The notes beneath the pieces were generated by a model. The model was given only the letters and a program-made list of their open reading frames with translations, was not told the origin of the DNA and searched no databases. DNA of 64,000 nt from Nesterenkonia halotolerans (GTDB lineage: Bacteria; Actinomycetota; Actinomycetes; Actinomycetales; Micrococcaceae): assembly GCF_014874065.1 (NCBI RefSeq), contig NZ_JADBEE010000001.1, forward strand, positions 124,001 through 188,000, read 5' to 3'. Position numbers and translations under genes: made by a program. Of this stretch, positions 17,507 to 25,919 are shown piece after piece (within the stretch, counting starts at the first letter, position 1; each line of letters opens with the position of its first letter).

Positions 17507-18054
17507 GTGAGACGGTGGGACAGATGAGCGACGACGGCACTGGGCCGGAGCGGAGAACCGGGCCGCAGCGGAAGCCGCCACGGCAGACCCGGGCGCAGCG
17601 TGAGTGGCGTCCGGGACAGGTCAAAGCCCCGCGCTCGGTCAAGACGCTGTTCGCCTCCACGGTGCTGTGCCTCGAGGCGGTGCTGATGTTCTTCTTCAGC
17701 CTCGCCGCCTGGGGACTGAACCAGAACGAGTCCTACGCGTGGTGGCTGCTGGGCGGTTCGCTCCTGCTCGGGCTGATCCTGATCCTGACCTGCGCGGTGC
17801 TGCAGCGACCCGGCGGCTACGTGTTCGGCTGGGTGCTGCAGTTCGTGATGCTCTTCGGATTCATCTCAGTCGCGCTGCTGACCAGCGAGGGTCTGATCGT
17901 GCCGCTCGCGGCGCTGCCCGGCGTGGCCTTCATGGCCTGCTGGTGGTACGCAGTGACCAAGGGGGAACAGCTCGACGACGAAAAGATGCAGAGATTCCAG
18001 GCAGAAGAAGCCCTGGCTCAAGACGCTACTAGTGAGGAGAACAACGATGACTGA
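17503..18054 (+). CDS. DUF4233 membrane protein
   Basis: 183 residues. A charged N-terminal tail of about 45 residues is followed by four hydrophobic segments (TLFASTVLCLEAVLMFFFSLAA, then WWLLGGSLLLGLILILTCAV, VFGWVLQFVMLFGFISVALL, LIVPLAALPGVAFMACWWY). This is the DUF4233 family (Rv2446c type), always beside folC and of unknown function. The start overlaps the folC stop as ATGA, and its own end overlaps ndk, so the block is one operon. Acidic C-terminal tail. Confidence 0.85.
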   Translation: MSETVGQMSDDGTGPERRTGPQRKPPRQTRAQREWRPGQVKAPRSVKTLFASTVLCLEAVLMFFFSLAAWGLNQNESYAWWLLGGSLLLGLILILTCAVLQRPGGYVFGWVLQFVMLFGFISVALLTSEGLIVPLAALPGVAFMACWWYAVTKGEQLDDEKMQRFQAEEALAQDATSEENNDD

Positions 18055-18460
18055 ACGTACCCTGATCCTGGTGAAGCCCGACGGTGTCCAGCGTGGACTG
18101 ACCGGTGAGATCCTGCGCCGTGTGGAGGCCAAGGGCTACCGCATCGCCGCGCTGCAGCAGCTCGACGCGAGCACTGAGAAGCTGGCGAAGCACTACGCGG
18201 AGCATGAGGGCAAACCCTTCTACCAGCCGCTGGTGGACTTCATGCTCTCCGGTCCCGTGGTCGCCGCGGTGCTGGAGGGTGACCGCGTCATCGAAGGCTT
18301 CCGCTCGCTGGCGGGCAGCACCGAGCCGACGACGGCGGCGCCGGGCACCATCCGCGGTGACCTCGGCCGAGACTGGGGCGAGAAGGTCCAGAAGAACCTG
18401 GTCCATGGCTCCGATTCGGTGGAGTCAGCCGAGCGGGAGATCGACATCTGGTTCAGCTGA
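18047..18460 (+). CDS. ndk: Nucleoside-diphosphate kinase
   Basis: 137-residue NDK, interconverting nucleoside di- and triphosphates via phospho-His. Active-site His120 lies in NLVHGSDS, and KPDGVQRGL (10-18) is the nucleotide-binding start of the family. I took the ATG at 18047 with AGGAGA about 8 bases upstream; a GTG five codons earlier is in frame but covers that ribosome site. It overlaps the end of the DUF4233 gene by eight bases and is followed by a strong terminator. Confidence 0.95.
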   Translation: MTERTLILVKPDGVQRGLTGEILRRVEAKGYRIAALQQLDASTEKLAKHYAEHEGKPFYQPLVDFMLSGPVVAAVLEGDRVIEGFRSLAGSTEPTTAAPGTIRGDLGRDWGEKVQKNLVHGSDSVESAEREIDIWFS

Positions 18461-18490
18461 ACCCTCGCGGCGCTCTGAGCGCGCATGACT

Positions 18491-18519
18491 GAGGCCCGGG
18501 ACGAGACGTCCCGGGCCTC
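18491..18519. terminator. Intrinsic terminator after ndk
   Basis: GAGGCCCGGGACG and CGTCCCGGGCCTC form a 13-bp perfect stem with an AGA loop. It lies between ndk and the convergent ABC ATPase gene. Confidence 0.85.
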
Positions 18520-18565
18520 CGTCATGTCCGGCCCCAGCAGAGCTCTTACCGAGCAGACGCTCCGC

Positions 18566-19606
18566 TCAGCGCATGCTGTTGGTGCCAGCCTTCTTGGGCC
18601 GCGAGCCGTCGGTGAAGTCGACCTGGATCGGGTTCAGCTGCAACCGGGTGCGCTCGTAGACCACCTTGGCCGAGCGCAGACGATCATTGGACTTGTGGGC
18701 CGTGTACTCCTCGTACTGCTGGCAGACCCACTGCGGGTCTCCGTCAGCAAGCAGCTCTCCCTGTTCGATCCAAATCACGCGGGTGCACATCTGCTTGATG
18801 GTGCCCAGCGAGTGGGAGACAAGGAAGACGCAGCCTGCCTGCGCCCGGACCTCATCCAGGCGCTTCTTCGTGCGGGCGCGGAACTGGGCGTCACCGGTGT
18901 TCAGCGCCTCATCGATCAGCAGGATGTCCGGGTCCACCGAGGTGGCGATGGCGAACTGGAGACGAGATGCCATGCCGGAGGAGTAGGTCTTCAACGGCAT
19001 GTCCAGCGCATCGGAGAGCCCCGAGATCTCCACGATCTGGTCGTACTTCGCGTCGGCCTGCTCGGGGGAGAGGCCCATGGCGAGGCACCCGAGGCGGATG
19101 TTCTCCTTGCCGGAGATGTCTTTGACCAGGGCCGCATTGACGCCGAGCATCACCGGGGTGGAGCTCGCGTAGACCTCGCCACTGGTGGGACGAACCTTTC
19201 CGGTGAGCAGCTTGATCAGCGTGGACTTGCCCGAGCCGTTGGTGCCGATGACGCCTACAGATTCACCGCGATTGACGATGAAGCTGAGGTTCGACAGGGC
19301 CGGGACCTCTGTCCATCCGGCGCCGGTGACGCGCTTCACCGCACGGGTGAACCGGCCCTGGGAGTGCCTGTACTCATTCGATGAGCGCACCCGGTAGGTC
19401 ATGGAGGCGTCGTCGACGACGAGGCAGACGTTCTTCGGGTCCACGGTGCGCACGACGGGACTCTGCTGGGTGAGTGGATACTCATCCCAGGAACCGTCTT
19501 CGGAGAAGTCGTGATCGTCGAACTCGATGGCGAGGTCCTGGGCGATGAGCTCCGATTCGGAGTTGCGGCTCACCCGGCGTGGGACGTACGGCGTTGAGGT
19601 GCTCAT
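18566..19606 (-). CDS. Polysaccharide/teichoic acid ABC exporter, ATP-binding protein (Wzt/TagH-like)
   Basis: 346 residues. ABC ATPase with Walker A GTNGSGKST (121-129), signature YSSGM (208-212) and Walker B ILLIDEAL (228-235); the SxGE (TSGEVYA) and VMLGVNAAL segments are typical of the Wzt/TagH export class. It powers export of a lipid-linked glycan with the permease encoded just upstream, whose stop it overlaps (ATGA). Unusual: an acidic N-terminal extension of about 55 residues ahead of the ABC fold. No Wzt-type carbohydrate-binding C-terminal domain is present; the C-terminus is a short basic tail. Confidence 0.87.
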   Translation of the reverse strand: MSTSTPYVPRRVSRNSESELIAQDLAIEFDDHDFSEDGSWDEYPLTQQSPVVRTVDPKNVCLVVDDASMTYRVRSSNEYRHSQGRFTRAVKRVTGAGWTEVPALSNLSFIVNRGESVGVIGTNGSGKSTLIKLLTGKVRPTSGEVYASSTPVMLGVNAALVKDISGKENIRLGCLAMGLSPEQADAKYDQIVEISGLSDALDMPLKTYSSGMASRLQFAIATSVDPDILLIDEALNTGDAQFRARTKKRLDEVRAQAGCVFLVSHSLGTIKQMCTRVIWIEQGELLADGDPQWVCQQYEEYTAHKSNDRLRSAKVVYERTRLQLNPIQVDFTDGSRPKKAGTNSMR

Positions 19607-20541
19607 CGTTCCTTCCCGTAGCTCTCTTCACCCTGCCAGAAGATGAGGAATCCGATGATCATGGACCCCACGGCCCAGGATGCCAGGACGATCCAGCGGG
19701 CGGGATCGGCGAACCCGTCGTAGAGCCAGGCGTGGCGGATGATGTCCAGCACGCAGTAGAGCGGATTCAGATTCATCACCGTGACCAGCCAGTCTGCTCC
19801 GATGTTGGACCAGCGGTCCGGGGAGAAGAAGACGGCGGAGGTGTAGAAGAGGATTCGCGTGCCGAAGCTGATGAGGTGCTTGACGTCGGTGTGGGCGTTG
19901 ACCGCTCGGGCAAGGGCAAGAGACCAGCCCAGCATCACCATCAGAGCCAGCGCGATGCAGGGAAAGAACAACAGCCAGTGCCAGCTCAGCGTGGTGGGGA
20001 TCGACTCAGCACCGTCGAGTTTGATGTCACCGATCGTGAGCACCAGCAGGCCCATCACGAAGAACATCGGCACACTGGAGAACAGTTCTCGGACAGTGCT
20101 GGAGATCACCAGGCAGGCTCGCGGGAAGTTGAACGCCTGGACCACTTTCTGGTTTCCCGCGATGGAGCCCGCCCCGCCGGAGACGGCAGTGGTGAAGAAT
20201 CGGAAGGTGAAGACACCGATGATCAGGTAACCGATGAAGTTGTCGATGCCACGGCCGGTGTTCAGCAGCATCCCGAACACAAAGAAGTACGCCGCTCCCA
20301 TGAGGAGCGGGTTCAGGATCATCCAGAGGCGGCCCAGCGAGTCGGTGCTGTTGGCGGTGGAGACGCGGGAATGGGAGTCGTAGTAGAGGAAGTGGCGGAA
20401 GGACCAGATCTCGCGGATATACCGGAATAGCCCTGGCCGGGCGCCGACGCGGATGAGGTTGGTGCCGTCAAGCTGGGCGACCTGTCTGGATTCGTAGGAA
20501 TCCTCGGACTCCTCGGCCCGCTCTACAGTCGGTGCGGCCAT
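19603..20541 (-). CDS. Polysaccharide/teichoic acid ABC exporter, permease (Wzm/TagG-like)
   Basis: 312-residue ABC-2 type permease with about six membrane segments and the family feature WMILNPLLMGAAYFFVFG after an amphipathic entry helix (FRYIREIWSFRHFLYYDS). Partner of the ATPase downstream, forming the channel for a polyprenol-linked glycan. I chose ATG 20541 because AGAAGGAAA lies 8 bases upstream; a frame open to 20613 adds an unlikely 24-residue stretch. TAGACT about 120 bases upstream is a plausible -10. Confidence 0.88.
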   Translation of the reverse strand: MAAPTVERAEESEDSYESRQVAQLDGTNLIRVGARPGLFRYIREIWSFRHFLYYDSHSRVSTANSTDSLGRLWMILNPLLMGAAYFFVFGMLLNTGRGIDNFIGYLIIGVFTFRFFTTAVSGGAGSIAGNQKVVQAFNFPRACLVISSTVRELFSSVPMFFVMGLLVLTIGDIKLDGAESIPTTLSWHWLLFFPCIALALMVMLGWSLALARAVNAHTDVKHLISFGTRILFYTSAVFFSPDRWSNIGADWLVTVMNLNPLYCVLDIIRHAWLYDGFADPARWIVLASWAVGSMIIGFLIFWQGEESYGKER

Positions 20542-20660
20542 GGACGTTTTCCTTCTCTCTTCGCTCAGATTCGGCGGGGATGCCGACTCGCGCTCTGCGC
20601 CATTGTGCCTCATCGTCGTGCTCTGCGGAGGTGAGGTTCAGGACCGGCTGAGCGCCTGCC

Positions 20661-20666
20661 AGTCTA
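20661..20666 (-). promoter_or_regulatory. -10 element for the ABC exporter operon
   Basis: Minus-strand TAGACT in the 149-base gap between the acyltransferase stop and the permease start. No matching -35, low confidence. Confidence 0.3.
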
Positions 20667-20690
20667 TCAGCGCCCCCGAGATCCGACGCT

Positions 20691-22883
20691 TCAGCTGGCC
20701 TGCGTGCCGAACAGCTGCGGCATGGATTCCCGCAGATTCCGCTCGAGATGCGGGACCATGGTTTCGACATATTCATTGGTCAGATGGTGGCTGTCGCGGT
20801 AGACGAGGACGTTGCCGATGACCGCGGAGCATTGCTGCGCCGGGCAGAAATGATCGGTGAGGTCCAGGGTGTACGTGTCGTCCGGGAGATCGATCTCGGT
20901 GAGCGGATTGGACTCGGCAAACTTCGCGTAGTCCGGTGCGCACTCGAGAGCATCGTCGCCCTGGGCCAGGCAGTCCGGCACATTCTCCTCTTGGCGCGGC
21001 GTGCCGCGCAGCAACAGGAGGTTCGTGCCGGTGCCCGTGATCTGCTCCCAGCGAACCTGGGCGCCGTCGTGGATCTGCTCTGTGCCGGGCTCGCGGGGGA
21101 TCGCCGTGCCCGGTGTGACCACGAGGTCTACGGAGCGCTCTTTCAGCATCTCGGGGAAGGCGTCGTTCCAGTCGTCGCACAGGGATGGCTGATCGGGATC
21201 GTTGGCGCGGAAGACGCAGCCGCCCTTGGTGGAGACCAGGACCTCCCAGTGGTGCCTCTCGGCCAGCATGATCCAGGCGTTGTGCCAATGACCGGCATGA
21301 GAGCCGCCCGCCAGCATGATGGTCTGGGTCGGATCTGCGGGCTCCGCGGAGTCCTCGCAGACCAGAACCTCCCCTGTGCCGGGCTCGTTGCCGGTGGGCT
21401 GGTGGCAGTCGTCTCTCCCTGCATATTCCGGGACACGCTGCGAGATGCCGCCGAGCTCCGGGTAGATCGCAACGTCTCGCGCGCCGTCGTTGGCCCCTAG
21501 ATCGTTGGCCCCTAGATCGTTGGTCCGGGGATCGTTGGCACCGAGGTCATTGGCGCTGAAGATATCCGCTCCCGGGTAGAGCTGCCGGTCGACGCCGGCC
21601 ATGGCCAGTCCGTCGGTGTCGCGGGCCGTGGTGAGCTGCACATAAGCAGTGGTGGCAAGTCCGCCGATCACCAGAGATCCTGCCGCCAGCGCCACCGGTA
21701 CGAGGCCTTTGGACCGGGAGCGACCTGCGGAGTCCGTGGGGCGTCTGCGGGCGAGGGGCTGCTCAAGGAGCCTGTAGGTGAGCCAGCCCAGCAGCAGCGA
21801 AGCGCCCAGCACGAAGACAGCATCGCCTGCGCTGAGCTCCGCGTCTCCGCGCAGCTCCAGCACGAAGATCACCAGCGGCCAGTGCCAGAGATACAGGCCG
21901 TAAGCGATATCACCCAGACGGGAGAAGATCCCGGTGGCGAGCAGGCCCTGGGCAGTGGGCATACCGTCCGACGGGTCCTCAGCGCGTGCGGCCGAAGCCA
22001 TCACCAGGGCCAGCCCCACCAACGGCCAGAGCGCCCACGGGCCTGGGAACAGGGCAGCGCCGTCGAGCAGGAACCCGCAGCTGATGATCAGGGCGAGGCC
22101 CAACCAGCCTGCGGCGGTCCGCACGGGCCTGGGCAGCACCAGTCTGGCTCCGAGCAGGGCGAGGATCCCGCCGAATCCGAGCTCCCAGATTCTGGTCTGG
22201 GTCAGCAGATAAGCCTCCGCCTGACTGTGCTGCTGGAGGTAGAGCGCAAAGCTGAAGGAGCCGGCCATCAGCAGTCCGATGAGGCCGGCCATGGCAGACG
22301 CGGGGGAGAAGCGGGTGCGTCGAGACAGCCAGACGGCAATCAGCGCCACTGCGGGCCAGATCAGATAGAACTGCCCCTGCACCGAAAGGGACCAGAAGTG
22401 CTGAAACGGGCTCGTCTCAGGTCCGGCGGCCTCGTAGGAGAGCTGGGAACGAATGAGTTCGAAGTTCTCGAAGTAGAGCAGCGAGGCGCGGGCCTCGGTC
22501 ACCAGCTGAGAATGGCGAGTCATCGGAAGGATCATGAGGCCCAGGAGGGTCGTGGTTCCGATCACCAGGGCGGCGGGGGCAAGTATCCGGCGTGCCAACC
22601 TCGCGAAATACTTCAGAAAGTCGATCCGTCCTGTGGAATCGGCCTCGCGCAGCAGCATGGCGGTGAACAGGAAGCCGGAGATCGCCAGGAAGATGTCGAT
22701 GCCGCCGGAGACGCGTCCTGCGCCGAAGAGATGGAACAGGACCACTCCGGCGATGGCCAGCCCGCGAAGCCCATGGAGCTCCGGACGGTAGCGCCGCCCG
22801 GGGAGGGCGCCCGGGTGCCCCTGTGCCCGAGCTGACGCCTCTGTTGGAGGACGCGGCGCAGACACAGGACTCAGGGAAGGCAT
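20691..22883 (-). CDS. O-acyltransferase with C-terminal SGNH domain (OafA/YrhL type)
   Basis: 730 residues. N-terminal acyltransferase-3 membrane domain (about residues 30-390, ten or more TM segments) opening with YRPELHGLRGLAIAG and His51, and containing the GGIDIFLAISGFLF block. A linker follows with five GAND-type repeats, then an extracytoplasmic SGNH hydrolase-like domain with AGGSHAGHW (about 524) and C-terminal DSHHLT. Such fusions acetylate cell-surface glycans or peptidoglycan. It lies upstream of, and on the same strand as, the ABC exporter, so the exported polymer is a likely substrate. The minus-strand TATCCT lies eight bases before the ATG. Confidence 0.88.
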   Translation of the reverse strand: MPSLSPVSAPRPPTEASARAQGHPGALPGRRYRPELHGLRGLAIAGVVLFHLFGAGRVSGGIDIFLAISGFLFTAMLLREADSTGRIDFLKYFARLARRILAPAALVIGTTTLLGLMILPMTRHSQLVTEARASLLYFENFELIRSQLSYEAAGPETSPFQHFWSLSVQGQFYLIWPAVALIAVWLSRRTRFSPASAMAGLIGLLMAGSFSFALYLQQHSQAEAYLLTQTRIWELGFGGILALLGARLVLPRPVRTAAGWLGLALIISCGFLLDGAALFPGPWALWPLVGLALVMASAARAEDPSDGMPTAQGLLATGIFSRLGDIAYGLYLWHWPLVIFVLELRGDAELSAGDAVFVLGASLLLGWLTYRLLEQPLARRRPTDSAGRSRSKGLVPVALAAGSLVIGGLATTAYVQLTTARDTDGLAMAGVDRQLYPGADIFSANDLGANDPRTNDLGANDLGANDGARDVAIYPELGGISQRVPEYAGRDDCHQPTGNEPGTGEVLVCEDSAEPADPTQTIMLAGGSHAGHWHNAWIMLAERHHWEVLVSTKGGCVFRANDPDQPSLCDDWNDAFPEMLKERSVDLVVTPGTAIPREPGTEQIHDGAQVRWEQITGTGTNLLLLRGTPRQEENVPDCLAQGDDALECAPDYAKFAESNPLTEIDLPDDTYTLDLTDHFCPAQQCSAVIGNVLVYRDSHHLTNEYVETMVPHLERNLRESMPQLFGTQAS
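21487..21561 (-). repeat. Five 15-bp tandem repeats in the acyltransferase linker
   Basis: Units of 15 bases (first two identical, TCGTTGGCCCCTAGA on the plus strand; three diverged) encode GANDL-like pentapeptides between the membrane and SGNH domains. A length multiple of three keeps the frame when copy number changes. Confidence 0.85.
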
Positions 22884-22940
22884 AGTGGCCTAGGATACGG
22901 GAGTGTCTCCGCGGTCGCTTATCGGCCCCTCGCCTATACT
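22884..22940. promoter_or_regulatory. Divergent promoter region, acyltransferase and glycosyltransferase operons
   Basis: CCTAGGATA holds overlapping -10-like elements on both strands: minus TATCCT (22897-22892) eight bases from the acyltransferase ATG, and plus TAGGAT (22891-22896). A stronger plus-strand -10, TATACT, is at 22935-22940 and would start transcription near 22947, ahead of the GTG at 22993. Confidence 0.45.
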
Positions 22941-22992
22941 TATGCGCGGTTTCTACGACGGACCAGCACCTGACATTAAGGAACAGCGCATC

Positions 22993-25842
22993 GTGAGTCT
23001 TGCTCCCAAACCAACAGGCAAGAGCCCTGGTCTGACGAAGATGCAGTGGATGGCGCTGGTGCTGTTCGCCGCCTCCGCCGTCGCATCGGTGGTGGCTGCG
23101 GCGTTGGGCTGGTGGCCGGTCGCCGTGCTCGGACTGGTGCTGGTCGCCGCTGTTCTGCTCGGTGTGCAGATGTTCGGGTTCAGCCAACTCACACGCCGTA
23201 TGCAATCGCGTTTGGACCGGCTGGTGACGAACCCCCGCAGCTCCTCTCACGCGGCGGTCCGCAGCCAGGCCGCCGCGCCTCGCGAGGAGCATGCATCGGA
23301 TCTTGTGGCGAATGAGGTGCTCGGTCAGTGGGCGAAGTCGCTTCGAAGCAGGCCTGGCCGGCTGAACTGGTTCATCATGCTGGCCCGCGAGACCCGGTCC
23401 CGTGGTGCGCGCGACGTTCTTGCGCTGTGCGCCACCAGGGGCACCTGCCGATACCGCGATCTGGTGAAGATCGCGGATCAGACGAGGCTGCACCCAGGCG
23501 CCCACGAAGAGCTGGCGAAGCTGCGGCGAGTGCTCTGGCGTCCCGGGTTCTTCGCGCTTGCCCGCGTGCTCTACAGTCAGCGTTCCAGCGAATGGGACCT
23601 GCGGAACTGCTTGACGTTCTATGAACTCGCCGACCGACTCTATGGCCTCGATGACGTGTTTGATGGTGTCGACCGGTCCCTGTACTCGGATCTGCTGACC
23701 TGGGACGGTCAGTATTCTCGGGCCGACGAGCTGCTGGACTATGCCGAGGACAACGAGTGGCGGGCAGACTCGCAGCGCTTCCTGCAGTTCAACGCCGTCA
23801 ACCCCAACGTCACCGGCGTCGACTACAAGCGACAGGAGTGGCTCACCCGAGTGAACGCGCGCTTCGCCGACAGTGACTTGCAGCCCCTCGAATTCCCCGA
23901 GGGTCAGGCGCCCTCCTTCTTCAACATCGCGACCACGGCTCCTGTGCTCACTGAGGAGGATCTTCCGCTGGTCTCGATCATCATGCCGATCTACGAGCCG
24001 GATGAAGCCACGGACGTCGCCATCGCCTCGCTGTTGAATCAGAGCTGGAGCAATATTGAAGTTCTCATCATCGATGACGCTTCACCAGCGACATTCCCCG
24101 ACGGAAGCCCCACCCCTTACCGTGCGCAGCTCGAGGCATGGGCGGATCGTGACAGTCGCATCAAGCTGACCCTCTGTGCCGAGAACCGCGGGGCCTATGC
24201 GGTGCGCAACGACGCCTTCGAAGTGGCGAAGGGTGAGTTCGTCACTGTTGCGGACAAGGATGACTGGCACCATCCGCAGAAGATAGAACGCCAAGCGCGT
24301 GAGCTGATCGCCAACCCGGCGAAGAACGCGAACATCGTCAACTGGGTCCGCGTGGACGAGGACCTGAAGTTCCTGGTGCGCTGGGGACCTGATCGTGTGG
24401 TGCACCCGAGTTTCGCGTCGATCATGTATCGGCGAGAAGTCGTCAAGGCAGACCTGGGGTACTGGGACGCCGTGCGGAAATCCGCGGACGGCGAGTACCG
24501 CACGAGGTATGAGATCACCTATGGCGAGAAGCTCGTCGCGGAAGACATGGTGCCCCTCGCATTCTCGCTGCTGGGAGAAGGAAACCTCACCAGCAATGAC
24601 TTCGGGTTGGGCTACAGGCACCCGGACCGCGAGATCTATCAGGACGCCTACACCGCGTGGCACGAGCAGGTGCAGCTGGGCGCCTCAGGGTTCCTGCCCA
24701 AGAACAGCGAGGATCGCGCATGGATCGGACCGCCGTCCTTCCTTCCCGATCGTGACAAGACGCAGGTGCCGCACTACGACGTCATCTACCTCTCCGAATT
24801 CGGGCTCTGGGGTGGAAACTCCTTGAGCCTCGTCCAGGAGATCCACGCCTCGCTGAGCGCTGGACTCCGTGTCGGTGTGATCCCGCTGCAGAACGGCCTG
24901 GTCCCAGGTGCTGCGCGACGGCGCATGGTCCCCGAGCTGCGCCGACTGTTCCTCGAGGGAAGTGTGGACCGACTGCACCTGCAGCGAAACGTGACCACAG
25001 ACCTGATCGTCATCCACTGGCCGGCGATCATGCAGCTGCTGCCCAGTGAGCCCTCGTCCATCCAGGCGCGCAAGCTGATCACCGTCGCGAACGAAGCCCC
25101 GGCCGTGCTCAGCGCGGTCTACAGCGGCTATGACGTCCACGACGTGGCGGAAAACTGTTTCGAGACCTTCGGCACGCGTCCGTACTGGGCGGCGCAGAGC
25201 ACCATCATGCGACAGAGCCTGGCGAAGCTGGTTCCGGCTCGAGAGATGGTGCCCGGACTGTGGCACGGCGTCGGCGACCCCATCAGACGACCGTTGACCA
25301 AGACCTTCGTCGAGTCCCGGGTTCCCGTGGTCGGGCGGCCGTGGGATGAGGAGGAGCTCAACTGGCCGACGTCCAGCAAGGAGCGGAAAGAGCTATTTCC
25401 AAAGGACGGTTCCCGCACAGTCTCTATCAGATCCCAGCTCAGCGCCCTGCAGCGCCAGGAGATTCTGAGCGGGAGCCAGGTGCCTGAGGGGTGGATCATC
25501 CAGGACCACTCGGTCAGCGGCTTCCAGGAGTATCTGGACGAGATCGATTTCCTGCTGATCTATCCGGCAGAGGAATGGGACGAATCGATCGAGCCCAGCG
25601 TGGTGGAAGCCCTGCGAGCCGGCACCGTGTGCATCGCGTCCCCGCATCTCGAGAAGGAATACGGCGACGCGCTGCTCTACGCGAGTCCGTCTGAACTTCG
25701 TCAGGTCATGAAAGCCTGCTTCAACGATGACAGCTATTCGGCTCAGCGCGAGCGCGGCTTCGCGTTCATCGCTGAGCACCGCAGCGCTGCAGAGTACCTG
25801 GAGGTGTTGCGTACCCATGCAGAGGCCGCAGTCGAGCACTGA
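22993..25842 (+). CDS. Membrane-anchored glycosyltransferase with GT2 domain and second GT-like domain
   Basis: 949 residues. Two TM segments (about 16-60) are followed by a helical region, a GT2 domain from about residue 325 (LVSIIMPIYEPDEATDVAI, then VADKDDW near 420 as the DxD-type motif), and a C-terminal domain from about 595 (DVIYLSEFGLWGGNSLSLVQEI) resembling a GT4-like fold. It probably adds sugars to the surface glycan at the inner membrane face. I chose GTG 22993, with TAAGGAA 10 bases upstream; the frame opens at 22903, but that stretch has low third-position GC and contains the TATACT -10. First gene of a three-gene operon. Confidence 0.8.
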   Translation: MSLAPKPTGKSPGLTKMQWMALVLFAASAVASVVAAALGWWPVAVLGLVLVAAVLLGVQMFGFSQLTRRMQSRLDRLVTNPRSSSHAAVRSQAAAPREEHASDLVANEVLGQWAKSLRSRPGRLNWFIMLARETRSRGARDVLALCATRGTCRYRDLVKIADQTRLHPGAHEELAKLRRVLWRPGFFALARVLYSQRSSEWDLRNCLTFYELADRLYGLDDVFDGVDRSLYSDLLTWDGQYSRADELLDYAEDNEWRADSQRFLQFNAVNPNVTGVDYKRQEWLTRVNARFADSDLQPLEFPEGQAPSFFNIATTAPVLTEEDLPLVSIIMPIYEPDEATDVAIASLLNQSWSNIEVLIIDDASPATFPDGSPTPYRAQLEAWADRDSRIKLTLCAENRGAYAVRNDAFEVAKGEFVTVADKDDWHHPQKIERQARELIANPAKNANIVNWVRVDEDLKFLVRWGPDRVVHPSFASIMYRREVVKADLGYWDAVRKSADGEYRTRYEITYGEKLVAEDMVPLAFSLLGEGNLTSNDFGLGYRHPDREIYQDAYTAWHEQVQLGASGFLPKNSEDRAWIGPPSFLPDRDKTQVPHYDVIYLSEFGLWGGNSLSLVQEIHASLSAGLRVGVIPLQNGLVPGAARRRMVPELRRLFLEGSVDRLHLQRNVTTDLIVIHWPAIMQLLPSEPSSIQARKLITVANEAPAVLSAVYSGYDVHDVAENCFETFGTRPYWAAQSTIMRQSLAKLVPAREMVPGLWHGVGDPIRRPLTKTFVESRVPVVGRPWDEEELNWPTSSKERKELFPKDGSRTVSIRSQLSALQRQEILSGSQVPEGWIIQDHSVSGFQEYLDEIDFLLIYPAEEWDESIEPSVVEALRAGTVCIASPHLEKEYGDALLYASPSELRQVMKACFNDDSYSAQRERGFAFIAEHRSAAEYLEVLRTHAEAAVEH

Positions 25843-25919
25843 GAAGACCAAGCACGACGCTGTCGAGACTCAGTCGGTCTCGTCATGAAGTCTCAAGGTC
25901 CACAGGCCGTGGAGATGCC

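Noticed and set aside
15635..17581. Long antisense frame opposite ileS/folC
   Set aside because: No family features; coding signal clearly belongs to the plus-strand genes.
22903..22992. N-terminal extension of the two-domain glycosyltransferase
   Set aside because: Low third-position GC, rare codons and an internal TATACT -10 argue that it is untranslated leader.
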